A stretch of DNA of 64,000 nucleotides, taken from NCBI GenBank assembly GCA_019188245.1, contig JAECZO010000045.1:51001-115000 (forward strand). The letters are read 5' to 3'. A program made the position numbers and the translations under genes. Position 1 is the stretch's first letter. Each line of letters begins with the position of its first letter. This document shows, in pieces, positions 8,270 through 17,986 of this stretch. The notes beneath the pieces are model-generated. The model saw only the letters and a list, made by a program, of their open reading frames with translations, searched no databases and was not told where the DNA came from. This stretch comes from Novymonas esmeraldas. Lineage: Eukaryota > Euglenozoa > Kinetoplastea > Trypanosomatida > Trypanosomatidae.

Positions 8270-10432
8270 TCACTCCACCACTTCAGGGTTGCGGCACCGG
8301 ACAAAGACGCGGGCGCCGGGCTGGCGCCGGACGTGGATGATGGTGGACTCTACAATGCGCGGCATCGCCTCGCCGTCGATCTGAACGTTCAGACTCGCCC
8401 TGACGCCGTCGTCCGACTCGATGCGCGACTCGTACTTGTCCTTCAGGTACTGCTGCGTGTAGGCGGAGCACTGCCCAGCGGGGAAGTGCAGGTCGTCCGG
8501 CGTACACAGCACAAACACAAACATCTCGTCCGTCTGCACAAGCTTCGTGGAGCTGCTCAGCCCGATCCCGAGCGAGGTGTAGTGCAGCACGCCACCCATC
8601 GCCTGGAGCTCGAAGACGCGGTCGTTGATCGCGACGGGCCGCGAGACCGGCGCCGGGGACGGCGTCCCGGCTGCCCCAGCGGCGCTCGCGACCGCCGCCG
8701 GGACGACGTCGCCGTTGCGAAGCGTGACGGGGCGGTAGTACGGCTCGCCGCTCCTCGGGTTCCACGGGTGGGTGCCGGCGGAGTAGCAGTTCACGTTGGT
8801 CAGCACGAGGGCCTTGGTCATCGAGGGCAGCTGCAGGGCCACCAGGTCGCGGCCCTCGTGGTCGGCCCCACCCTCGCTGGCGTCCTCACCGGCCCCGGCC
8901 AGCGGCGGCCGTGGCACGCAGATCATGGGAATGATGTTGCGCAACTTCTTGCACTTGAAGGCGCCCTTCACGCCCATGACGCCGTACACCGCCTTGTTCT
9001 GCGCTCGTGTGCTGCACACCGCCGGGTGCGCGCGTCGCGTCGAGTCGAACTTCTTCGTCACGTAGGCGTCGAAGCCGACACCGAGGTAGTTGATCAGCCC
9101 GTGTGTGACGCACTGCCCGCTCGAGTGGACGGCGGCCCAGTCCACGTGGTGCACCGCGTTCGCCGTGTTGCTCGGGCGTGGCGCACGGTTCCACAGCGGA
9201 GAGCGCAGAGCGGCCGCATCGCCGGAGACGAGACTGGTGTTGGAGGCGCGGTCCGGCGCGGCCGCCTGGGCCTGCGACCGCACCGCCGCCTGCGCCACTC
9301 GCAGTGGAACCAAGGACACCTCCCAGCGGTCGAAGCACACACTCGGCGCCGTCACGGCATCGCACAGCGCCGCCGCGATCTGCGCGCCGCCGTCCGCGCT
9401 GCACCCGCACAGTCCGCACAGGCCACACCAGCCCTTCCCACTCGGCGAGAAGCTATCGCCGAAGCCAACGCAGTTGCTGTAGTCGTTCCCGGTGCCGAGG
9501 GGCAGCGGGGCGAGGGCTGGCATAGTGAAGTACGGGTGGGCCGGTGCATCGCGCACGGCGGACGAGGCCGCCGCGGAGGACTCGCGCAGCCGCAGCACAT
9601 CCTGCTGCTGCGCCAGTGAGAGGAAGGGTTGGAACTCCACCTCGAGCTCGCGGCGCACGAGGTCGAGCTGCGTCATGAGGAAGGACACGGTGCCGTCGCC
9701 GCCGCACACAACAACGGTGCCACGGTGCTGCCGCACCGGCCTGCCTGGGAGGTGGAACACTACCGCCTGTTGCTTGATGAGGAGGCGCAGCGGCGCTGGG
9801 TTGGCAAACACCTCGCCGCGCAGCGTCATGACGCGCTTCGTGCCAAGCTCGTCTCGCAGGCCGCCGAGCACCACCTGCGCCACGCCGGTCTCGCCGGAGC
9901 TGGGGTTGATGAAGGCGGCCACGTAGTGGTACGACGCCTCGACACCGCGGTCGTAGAGTCGCGTGTACCGGCGGATGAGCTGCTCGGCCGTGCGCACCGG
10001 AGAGCCAGGGGTGGAGGAGGACGTTGCGGCGGCGGTGGCAGCGGCGGCAGTGCCGTTCGTCAGCATCGCGCTACTGAAGTTACGCACGGACCGTTGCGCC
10101 TGCGCCGCCGGTGTGGCCGGCACCGAAGGCCCGTCATCCTCGATGTTCACATCCGTGGCACGCGCCACGGCCTGCATCGGGTGACGGCCTCTCGCGTACG
10201 CCTCGCTGCCGGGGATCGGCGCGCCGTCGAAGGTGACGGCGGCGATGGAGCGCACCTCCGCGGGGGAGAAGATGTCTCCGTCCTCCTCCTCGAGGCGGTT
10301 CTCGAAGTTGGAGCTGGAGCTGGTCGCCGACGCACCACCGCCCACACCGCCGCCTCTCTCGAACGTCGCCACGTGTGCCGACGGTGCGGCCGGCGAGGAC
10401 TGGTAGTCTGCATGGTTGACCTCGCGGCTCAT
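8270..10432 (-). CDS. Diacylglycerol kinase-like lipid kinase
   Basis: The 720-residue protein carries the eukaryotic diacylglycerol kinase catalytic and accessory domains, so it should phosphorylate diacylglycerol to phosphatidic acid with ATP. Seen directly: a catalytic start FINPSSGETG (about 174-183), the ATP-binding loop VVCGGDGTVSF (241-251), PLGTGNDYSN (311-320), and the accessory-domain motif INYLGVGFDAYV (447-458) followed by STRAQNKAVYG. The C-terminal NVQIDGE (about 682-688) is also family-typical. The accessory motifs fit diacylglycerol kinases better than sphingosine kinases. The first 165 residues are low complexity and contain no C1 zinc fingers. An unusual cysteine cluster, GWCGLCGLCGC (334-344), follows the second catalytic motif. 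The start is the ATG at 10432; the frame extends two codons upstream only via GTG. Confidence 0.88.
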   Translation of the reverse strand: MSREVNHADYQSSPAAPSAHVATFERGGGVGGGASATSSSSNFENRLEEEDGDIFSPAEVRSIAAVTFDGAPIPGSEAYARGRHPMQAVARATDVNIEDDGPSVPATPAAQAQRSVRNFSSAMLTNGTAAAATAAATSSSTPGSPVRTAEQLIRRYTRLYDRGVEASYHYVAAFINPSSGETGVAQVVLGGLRDELGTKRVMTLRGEVFANPAPLRLLIKQQAVVFHLPGRPVRQHRGTVVVCGGDGTVSFLMTQLDLVRRELEVEFQPFLSLAQQQDVLRLRESSAAASSAVRDAPAHPYFTMPALAPLPLGTGNDYSNCVGFGDSFSPSGKGWCGLCGLCGCSADGGAQIAAALCDAVTAPSVCFDRWEVSLVPLRVAQAAVRSQAQAAAPDRASNTSLVSGDAAALRSPLWNRAPRPSNTANAVHHVDWAAVHSSGQCVTHGLINYLGVGFDAYVTKKFDSTRRAHPAVCSTRAQNKAVYGVMGVKGAFKCKKLRNIIPMICVPRPPLAGAGEDASEGGADHEGRDLVALQLPSMTKALVLTNVNCYSAGTHPWNPRSGEPYYRPVTLRNGDVVPAAVASAAGAAGTPSPAPVSRPVAINDRVFELQAMGGVLHYTSLGIGLSSSTKLVQTDEMFVFVLCTPDDLHFPAGQCSAYTQQYLKDKYESRIESDDGVRASLNVQIDGEAMPRIVESTIIHVRRQPGARVFVRCRNPEVVE

Positions 10433-10926
10433 GGCCACTGCGGCAGCGACTCTGGAGTTGAAGATGAGGATGCTGGTGTACCTTTGCGCGTGCGCGTGTG
10501 TGTAAGCGTGTGTGTGTGTGTGCGCGATAGTCAGCGTGCACTGTCATACGTGTGAAGAGAGAGAGGGAGAGAGAAAGAGGTGGTGCTGAGAGTGTAAAAG
10601 CACATGCATGCACATGTGTACGTGTGCGCGCGTGTGTGTGTGTATGTATGTGTGTGTGTGTGTGTGTGTTTGGAGTTGCGGTGCATCGGTGGTGGGCTTC
10701 GTTCGCCAAAGTGGTCCATGGCGAGACGGCAGCGAAGTACACCCCTACCTCTCTCTCGCTCCCACCTCCGCCTCTCCTTGACAACCATTCACACACACAC
10801 AGACACACACACGCTCACACGCTCACACGCTCACACGCAGAGAGCGATGCGACGGGCTCCACGTGCTCCTCTCTTTTGTTTCTGTAATACAGTGTGTCTT
10901 CCGCTCTGTGTGTGTGTGTGTGTGTT
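10433..10926. other. Intergenic region between kinase and 865-residue protein
   Basis: Apart from the proposed acceptor, only (TG/CA)n tracts are seen (about 10507-10522, 10628-10670, 10794-10815, 10908-10924). No gene is supported. Confidence 0.75.
10541..10582 (-). promoter_or_regulatory. Probable spliced-leader acceptor for the diacylglycerol kinase gene
   Basis: A strong polypyrimidine tract on the minus strand (plus 10553-10580, a gagagaggg-type purine run) is followed about 10 nt on by the first AG (plus 10541-10542). This predicts a leader of about 108 nt to the ATG at 10432. Confidence 0.5.
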
Positions 10927-13524
10927 TTACTTCTCCGTTAGGATGAGAAAGAAGCTCCAGTCGCGGCGGCGCCGACTCGAGTCGGATGATACGCCAACAG
11001 ATATGTTGAGGTGGGAGCGGCGCAGTGCGCGCTCCATCCACCCGAGATCTGCCACCGTGTGCCACGCGTCGCGGGCGAGGTTCACCGTTGCCTGCCGGGC
11101 GGGGAGCACGAGGCTGGAGAGCCGGCGGTCTGCCGGCATGTGCGCCATCGACGTCGCGGCAGCAGGCGTGGCCGGCGGGGGGCCAGAGAAGGGCGCTGGC
11201 GGGCGACGTCGCTCCGCCGCGCTGCCGTGAGCCGCGGCGCCGTCACAACCACCACCACCACTGTTGTGACCTGGAAGGTGTCCATCAGCACCACCGCCCC
11301 CGCCGCCGCCGTGCGTCGAGGCCGCCGTCGACAGCGCACTGGTGACGACGCCGGCGACGTTGGACACTGTCGCCGTCACGGTGGTGCCGATACCCTGAAG
11401 GTAGTGCCACGTGATGGGCAGAAGTCCAACCAGGTCCTCGCGGCTCGCGTCTGACGTCGGCGGAGGTGCCGTGCTGCTACGCGCAGCAGGAAGGCGATGC
11501 GCGCGGCTGAGCGTGGCCCTCGCTGTGCCCCTGCCGTCGTCGCCGTCGTCGCCGTCGAGGTGGGCGGTCCGCGACACGTCTGGCGGCTCCCCGCGGTGGC
11601 GCCGAGCGCGCCAGTCTGCCAGCCGGCGCACAACAGGGTCGTAGAGCGTGGGGGCGACGTCGGCGAGCTCGATGCCGACCGTCGTGCCGTTGGCCGACGT
11701 CGCCACGCGGACGGCGAAGTCTTGCGCCTGCGGCAGCGGACGCCAGCAGAGGCCGGCGTCGAGGGCGGTCTGATGGAGCGTGACGAGGTTGACGCGCAGC
11801 CGCACACTCGCGTCCAGGACGCCGAAGGTGGAGCTGACGGCGCACGTCATGCGGCGCAGCACGTCGATGTGGCCGGAGACGTGCGTGCCACGGCCCAACT
11901 GCGCGCTCCAGCCCCAGTACACGTTCACGCCTCGGGGCTTACGGTAGCGGTAGGACAGCCCGGCCCCCATCTTGATGTGCTGCGGCTTCCACCACCGCGC
12001 CGTCGAGCGCGCGGCGTCCTGGGCCACCATGGCCGCCGTGCGACTCCACAGCCACTCGTCAGACGTCTCCACCAGGCAGTGGCGGTGCCAGCGCTCCAGC
12101 ACCGGCGCCGGCAGCGCGGCGCCATCGCCAGCGCCGTCCGATGCAGCGGCTCGCGTGTGCGAGACGCGCGGATCGCGGCGAGGCTGCTCCGACAGCGCAG
12201 GCAGCGAGCGCGTCGGCGTTGGTGTTGCTGCGACGCCAGCGTGAGAGTGCCGTTCGTGACCGCCGCCCACTTCCTCTGCCGCCCGTGTGCGCCGTCCCAG
12301 CATCACCACGAAGCCGTGCAGGTACACGACGGGGTCGTCGACGAGGACGGAGCACTCCGTCATCGGCGTCCGCGCCACGTACTCGCACGTGGGCAGCACG
12401 GCATCACCGCACGGCGGCGGGGTGAGGCGCAGGTTGAAGACGCCGGTCCACCGCCGCGCCCCCCAGTACCAGAAGAGCTGCAGCGCGTCGTAGAACTGCA
12501 GTTGGCCGCTGCGCTGGGAGGCGATCACAGGCCCGCGCCGCTGCGAAGGCGATGCAGACGGTGCCGCGGGCAACGCGGAGGTCGCCTCTGTCGCGGGTGG
12601 ATCGGCTGGCGCGGCGTCAGCGGGGCCGCCGGTCCCCACCGTTGTCGGACCAGCGGTGGTGGCGGCGGGGGCGGTAGTGAAGGCGCCGCCGCCGTCGCCG
12701 TCCGCGAGCGCTACCGCCGCCGCCGCCGCTGCCTCCGTGTGACGCCGCTGCACCGCCGGCGTCTGCGCCTCCTGTCGGTGGTACGTGTTCACCTGCCGAT
12801 ACCCGCCGCCGCTGAAGAGGCCGACGAGCACGCCGAAGGAGTCCTTCTGGTAGGCGTAGTCGCAGCCGAACATCATGCCAGAGAGGGCGTACTGCGTCAC
12901 CTCCCGCGCCAGCAGCCACGGCGGCGCGTCCGCCGTCGGCGCCGGAGCGGCGGTGCTCGCACGCGGGGTGCCATGCACGCTGACGTTGCCCGTGGCCGCT
13001 TGCCCTCCCACCGGGAGACCCGCGGCTGGCTGCACCGCCGCGCTCGAGGGCTCTGCAGCCCCCGCCGCTGCAGAATGGCTGACTCCTCCGTCACCGGGAG
13101 AGGGCGGCCACGTCTCGGACTGCTGACGTGGCGGCGGCGGTGGTCTCTCGTCTGCTGACGACGGCGCGACCGTCTCCGCGTGGCTGGCGCCGCCGCCACC
13201 GCTGGCGGTCACCCTCGCAGCTCCAGCGGCGGCACCGCCACTTACCGCCGTGGCGGACCCTCCCGCGGCATCCGCCGGGGCCGGGGAGACCGCATACGCA
13301 CGGCTGGCCCGCTCACGCTGCTCGGCCTCCTGGCGCGTGTACGCGGCCGCGACGGCGCCTGCGTTGGAGGTGGCATCCTCCACGAGTCGGTAGGCGCTGA
13401 CGCTGTCGCTTGTCTGCAACGCCGACTGGGCGAGGGGCTTGATGGGGGCCCAGTCTATGATCCGCAGCGCCGCCGGGGAGAGCTGGTAGTCGAAGGTGCG
13501 GTGCAGGCTCACATCGAACGACAT
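10927..13524 (-). CDS. Hypothetical protein with beta-rich, possibly beta-barrel, segments
   Basis: The product is 865 residues. The ATG at 13524 (MSFDVSLHRTFDY) is chosen because the longer frame runs through a polypyrimidine tract and the predicted splice acceptor. Low-complexity Ala/Gly/Pro linkers separate ordered parts: residues 1-55 (SPAALRIIDWAPIKPLAQSA), about 245-300 (LSGMMFGCDYAYQKDSFGVL), 375-460 (FYDALQLFWYWGARRWTGVF), and 510-640 (IKMGAGLSYRYRKPRGVNVY). Many segments alternate polar and hydrophobic residues with aromatic ends, and the protein finishes WSFFLILTEK. That pattern is what mitochondrial outer-membrane beta-barrel proteins show, but no family was recognised and the long inserts are unusual. 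The barrel idea is an inference; the gene call itself is firm. Confidence 0.8.
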   Translation of the reverse strand: MSFDVSLHRTFDYQLSPAALRIIDWAPIKPLAQSALQTSDSVSAYRLVEDATSNAGAVAAAYTRQEAEQRERASRAYAVSPAPADAAGGSATAVSGGAAAGAARVTASGGGGASHAETVAPSSADERPPPPPRQQSETWPPSPGDGGVSHSAAAGAAEPSSAAVQPAAGLPVGGQAATGNVSVHGTPRASTAAPAPTADAPPWLLAREVTQYALSGMMFGCDYAYQKDSFGVLVGLFSGGGYRQVNTYHRQEAQTPAVQRRHTEAAAAAAVALADGDGGGAFTTAPAATTAGPTTVGTGGPADAAPADPPATEATSALPAAPSASPSQRRGPVIASQRSGQLQFYDALQLFWYWGARRWTGVFNLRLTPPPCGDAVLPTCEYVARTPMTECSVLVDDPVVYLHGFVVMLGRRTRAAEEVGGGHERHSHAGVAATPTPTRSLPALSEQPRRDPRVSHTRAAASDGAGDGAALPAPVLERWHRHCLVETSDEWLWSRTAAMVAQDAARSTARWWKPQHIKMGAGLSYRYRKPRGVNVYWGWSAQLGRGTHVSGHIDVLRRMTCAVSSTFGVLDASVRLRVNLVTLHQTALDAGLCWRPLPQAQDFAVRVATSANGTTVGIELADVAPTLYDPVVRRLADWRARRHRGEPPDVSRTAHLDGDDGDDGRGTARATLSRAHRLPAARSSTAPPPTSDASREDLVGLLPITWHYLQGIGTTVTATVSNVAGVVTSALSTAASTHGGGGGGGADGHLPGHNSGGGGCDGAAAHGSAAERRRPPAPFSGPPPATPAAATSMAHMPADRRLSSLVLPARQATVNLARDAWHTVADLGWMERALRRSHLNISVGVSSDSSRRRRDWSFFLILTEK

Positions 13525-15183
13525 CGCCACCGCCGCGCACGCCTCGGCGAGTCCGTCGACTCGCGGGTGTGGACACGTGACAGCGCGGGACGGGAGGGGG
13601 GAGCGGGAGGGGTCGCGACGTCGCAAAACAAAAAAAAAACTCAAGAAGACGCGAGAGAGATGTCGAGAGGAGGGGCGCACTCGTGCAGACTCGAATGCCA
13701 GCGAAATCAGAAGCGCACACACATCCACCCACTCATGGAGAGAGCGAGCGCGTGTGAGAGCAAGAATACAAAGTAAGAGCCGAGCGGGCAGAGAGGAGGG
13801 GGGAGGGGAGGGGAGGGGAGGAGTCGTTGTGATGAGTGGGTTGAGTGGGATAGTCTAAGTGTGTAAGCGTCCGTGACGTGTGTTGATGATGGTGAGGGCC
13901 GAGTGTTGTGTCCGTCGTGGCCTCTGCGTCCTTCTGCACCTGTGTGATGTGTGTGTGCGTGTGTGTGTGCGTATGGTCAGATGAGCGAACGGTGGAAGGG
14001 GAGTCGAGGTGCATTGTGTGGTTCTCTTCGTCCGTGATGGAACGTGTGCGTGAGGTTGTGTGTGTGTGTGTGTGTGTGTCTGGGCGGCTCAGCCACACTT
14101 GCCTCGGTCACGAGCCTGATGAAGGCACTCTGTCCACTGCACACACATGCACACAGGCACACACCCACACGAGCATTTCACCTGCGCTCGTTGATGGCAC
14201 AGCATCTTGTGCGTCTCTTGTCGTTTGTCCACGTGGTATTGAAGTACTTCCCATTTTTTTTTTGTTGTTGCTGTTTAGTGTCACTACTCCCTCCGTGTGG
14301 GCCCTTCCTCATCCCCTCCATCCTTCCATCCTCCACCTCTGTGTGTACCGGTGCTACAGTGAGAGAGAGAGAGGCAGCCGCCTTGAAGGGCGGTCCGTCG
14401 GTGAGCGCGTCACTGTGTACGTGTGGGTGGAGACGCAGGGGGGAGGGAGAGGAAGGGAGGGAGAGAGAGGGGGGGGGGACGGCCTTGTGCGCGAGTGCAA
14501 AAGAAGAAGACACACAAAGAGAAGAAGTGGCGAGAGACAACAGTCCTCCACTCCACACACACACACACACACAGACACACACACACGCGTACATTCACAC
14601 AGGAGGGAGGGATGAGGCGGCAGTGGAGGATGTGTGTGTGTGTGTGTGTGTGTGGTGTGTCTGCAGAGGTGGGAGAGACGGCCAGCTAAGAGTGCTAAGG
14701 GGTGGGGTGGTGGTGGAAGTAATGAAAAGAAACCAGAAGAGAGGGAGGGGAGGAGGGGAGGGGAGGGAGCGACGCACATCTACACACGTGCACACACACA
14801 GGCACACGCATATGTGTGTGTGTGTGTGTGTAGGCGTGCACGTGTGGCCACGAGGCTGAGGGAGCAGGACCTCGTCGCTGACACCCATACCGACACACGC
14901 ACACTCCCCACAGACAGACATACACACAGACATACACGTACACACGCCCACACACACACGTACACAAATGAAGGCGCGATGGCGAAGAGAGAAGGGAAGA
15001 AGGACGACGCACGACGCATGTCGGTCGACATTCCGACACGTCATGACAAGAGTGGAGGAGGACACGCGCCGTGCATTAGGGTGTATGTGTGCGTCCCAAC
15101 ATCAGCGGCTGCGCAGAGAGAGAGAGAGAGGCCGCGGTGGGACGATGCTGGTCCTGTGGCGTTGGCCATCCCGTGTGCTGCGC
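13525..15183. other. Intergenic region downstream of cytochrome c copy 1
   Basis: No gene is supported. This is the presumed 3' UTR of cytochrome c copy 1 plus the leader of the next gene. It contains many (TG/CA)n and (GA)n tracts, for example about 14052-14080, 14558-14586, 14632-14655 and 14892-14966. A 17-nt word at 14693-14709 recurs at 16589-16605, downstream of cytochrome c copy 2. Confidence 0.75.
13560..13675 (-). promoter_or_regulatory. Probable spliced-leader acceptor for the 865-residue protein gene
   Basis: On the minus strand a pyrimidine-rich stretch including an uninterrupted T9 (about plus 13570-13675) has its first downstream AG at plus 13560-13561. This gives a 35-nt leader and makes the ATG at 13524 the first start codon in the mature mRNA. 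Confidence 0.5.
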
Positions 15184-15553
15184 TCACGCCTTGAGGGTCT
15201 CGAGGTACGCGATCACGTCGGCGCGCTCCTGCGGCTTCTTGATGCCGGCGAAGGACATCTTCGTGCCGGGCATGAACTTCTTCGGGTTCTCCAGGTACAC
15301 GTCCAGCACCTCAGGCGTCCAGACAACGCCGGAGTCGGCGTTCGCCTTGCTGTACGCGAAGCCGTCGACGGTGCCGGAGTGGCGGTTCACGATGCCGTGC
15401 AGGTTGGGGCCGACACCGTTGGAGCCGCCCTGGGTGGCGGTGTGGCACTGGGCGGCGCGGCCCTTGAACAGCTTCTCGCCGCGCTCGACGTCACCGGGCG
15501 GGAGGGGGGCGCGGGCCTTCGGCGGCATGGCGGTGGTGCTGACGGGGGTGGGG
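15131..15553. repeat. 423-bp exact duplicate, unit at cytochrome c copy 1
   Basis: Bases 15131-15553 match 17987-18409 base for base with a constant offset of 2856 and no indels by eye. The unit covers the whole cytochrome c coding region, 53 bp after the stop and 25 bp before the ATG. Homology stops abruptly on both sides. Confidence 0.92.
15184..15528 (-). CDS. CYTC: Cytochrome c, copy 1
   Basis: The 114-residue protein is the soluble intermembrane-space electron carrier between complexes III and IV. Seen: the haem site is AAQCH (residues 25-29), with Ala where other eukaryotes have the first haem-binding Cys, so haem is held by one thioether bond; this is the established euglenozoan state. 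The axial methionine lies in [11 protein letters not shown] (about 89-99) and the C-terminal helix is [12 protein letters not shown]. The N-terminal extension [13 protein letters not shown] is typical of trypanosomatids. The coding sequence is identical to the copy 2856 bp upstream. The start is fixed by an acceptor about 10 nt before the ATG; an earlier in-frame start lies inside the polypyrimidine tract. Single-bond haem attachment does not use the standard CcmF/HCCS route in these organisms. Confidence 0.98.
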   Translation of the reverse strand: MPPKARAPLPPGDVERGEKLFKGRAAQCHTATQGGSNGVGPNLHGIVNRHSGTVDGFAYSKANADSGVVWTPEVLDVYLENPKKFMPGTKMSFAGIKKPQERADVIAYLETLKA

Positions 15554-15580
15554 AGAGAGGAGAGAAGTGTGTGGAGGTGT
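15539..15580 (-). promoter_or_regulatory. Spliced-leader acceptor of cytochrome c copy 1
   Basis: Minus-strand pyrimidines (plus 15543-15570) run directly into a CAG (AG at plus 15539-15540), ten nt before the ATG. The AG and the start of the tract are shared with copy 2; the tract then diverges. Confidence 0.6.
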
Positions 15581-15660
15581 GTGTGGGGGACGGTGCGGGG
15601 AGACAAGAGGAGGGAGGTGGGACTGTTACTGCTGCTTGTGGTAGTGACTGCGATGGCGCT

Positions 15661-15699
<39 letters not shown>

Positions 15700-16877
15700 G
15701 AAGAGAGGCAGAGAGTTGGTGAGGACGTTTGGGCAGCGGCGTTGAAGTCAGATGGGAAGGTGGAGGAGGGCGCACGATGACAGGAGTGTGTCACCCGATG
15801 CTGCACCACCTCCTGCTGGGCCACAGTGGCTCCGTCACCACTGCGTTCTGTTCTCCACATCCCTCACACTGGAGGTGGAGGAGGAGGAGCGGGAGCGGGA
15901 GTGTGTGTGTGTGTGCGTGGAGGCGACAGGGCGAGCGGATGGCGCTCTTGTTCTCGATGTGTGTTTTACATGCTTACCTTTTTTTTTTTTGATAGTTTTG
16001 TTTGTGCGTGTGGATTGATGAGGTCGTCTCCCTCTCTCACTCACCTCACTCGCTCGCCTTCTCTCGCGCGCGTGCTGACGCTGTCTGCCTCTCCGTGTGA
16101 TCTGTCGTCCCCCCCCCCTCCCACCCTCCCGCCGTCTCTCTCTCTCCCTCTCTCTCGCCTCCGTCTCCTCTGCCACCTCACACGTGTCATGTCGGGTGTG
16201 TGTCTGTCTGTCCTTCTGTGTACGTGGACAGCGGTGCAGGTGAAACACTTTTATATCGAGAGGTTGACGGAGGAGCAGCTGTGGTGACTCGCGAGAGAGA
16301 AGGAGGAGGAGGCGCATTGTGTGTGTGTGAGGGGAAGAGGGGGGGGGGGAGTTGACGAACACGTACACATGCATGCGTGTAGACAGAGAGAGGGAGAGAG
16401 ACACAGACACACATGGAGACACGCAACCCGCCGGTGTCACCGCGCTTGTGTGAGTGCATACACACATACACACATAAACACACACACACGTGTATCACTG
16501 TGTGAGACAGACAGACACATACAGGGAAAGGGAGAGAGAGAAAAAACAAAGCAGAAGAGAGAGAGAGGGAGACTTTGATATGTAAAAATGCTAAGGGGTG
16601 GGGTGAGTCATGAAGGGAGAGACAGACAGACAGAGAGACAGTGTGTGTGTGTGGGGGGTCAAGTCTGCCACACACCAAACAACAACATGAAACGCCGTCC
16701 GACCTCCTGCGCCGCCACTGCCAGAGGCTCGTGGGATGATGCGTGTGTGTGCGTGTGTGCGACGGAGATAGAGAGAGGGAGGCGATGGTCTCGTTCACTC
16801 TGTCTTGTTCACTCCTTGTGAGTGTACTGCAGTGTAGAGAGAAGAGATGTCAGCCACCAGCGCACTCAACACACAGA

Positions 16878-16914
<37 letters not shown>

Positions 16915-17713
16915 TTGCAGTGACACTTACCACTACCAGAGAGAGAAGGAGACACATGCGTGCAGAAGCAGGGGAAGGAAGGAGACACTGACGGTCCGCT
17001 GCGGCGCAGTATAGAGGCTGCTGTTGCATGCGCGTGCACGTGTGCGTGTGCGTGTGTTTGTGTCCTCGAGGCAGATGACGCAGGATGGCGGGAGGGGGCC
17101 GGCGAGGATGAAGATGCAGGAGGTGGGGGTCTTACTACAGAAAGAGAGAGAGAGTGGCGCGCACACCGAAGTGCACACCAAACGGAGGAGAAGAAGAAGA
17201 GAGACAGAACGAGCGTAGAGCGTGAGGAAGATGTACATCACGCAGACAAACACTGAGCGAGGCAGAGGGAGATAGACATACACACACGCGCAGCATCAGC
17301 GACAACAATAGAGCCGTCATCTGTTCGACAACACCGGCCGACCACAACACACCCTCCCCGCGCCATCTATCTCATCCATCTCGCTCACCAGACAGAGAGA
17401 GAGAGACAGACCGACACGCGGATGCGGGGTGTGTGTGTGAAGCAGCGGAGGTGTGTGGTTGATGGAAGGAGAAGAAGGGGGGGGGGGAGGGGGAGTTCGA
17501 CCGGCTGGGAACGAGTAAGTCATCACGATCAAGAAGGGTGTGTGTGAGAGAGAAGATGGAAAGGCGGTGGTGGTGGCGGTGATGGGATGCGGAGCTCCTT
17601 CAGCGCAACGTTTCACGTGTGTAGGTGTATGCGTCAGTGTCTCTCACTGCCCGCGTATGCGTGTACCTATCATGACTGCTGCGGTCGTAGCAGCGTCGGT
17701 TCGCGTACAAGGC

Positions 17714-17746
<33 letters not shown>

Positions 17747-17986
17747 TCACACTCGCGGGGGTGTCATGTCGGTTCGCGTTTAGCGTGGTACACTTCGATT
17801 AAAGACAAAAGAGAGACAGGGAAATCACACGTGTGCTTCGACACTCGCCGTCGCTGCACTCACACACATACAAACACACAGACAGGTGGATAGACACACA
17901 CAGACACACCGAGACACACAGACAGACGCTGTTGGACGTGGGCGTACGTGCGAGGCACGAGGGAGAGAGACAGGGAGGCTGAGAGA
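15554..17986. other. Intergenic region between the cytochrome c copies
   Basis: No gene is supported. It contains (GT)n at 15666-15698, (AC)n at about 16878-16913 and 17715-17743, a T11 run at about 15979-15990, and extensive (GA)n. It bears no visible similarity to the region upstream of copy 2, apart from the 17-nt word at 16589-16605 shared with 14693-14709. Confidence 0.75.

Noticed and set aside
8270-10432. Sphingosine kinase annotation
   Set aside because: GGDGT and a catalytic fold are shared with sphingosine kinases, but PLGTGND plus the accessory motif NYLGVGFDAYV and STRAQNK are of the diacylglycerol kinase type.
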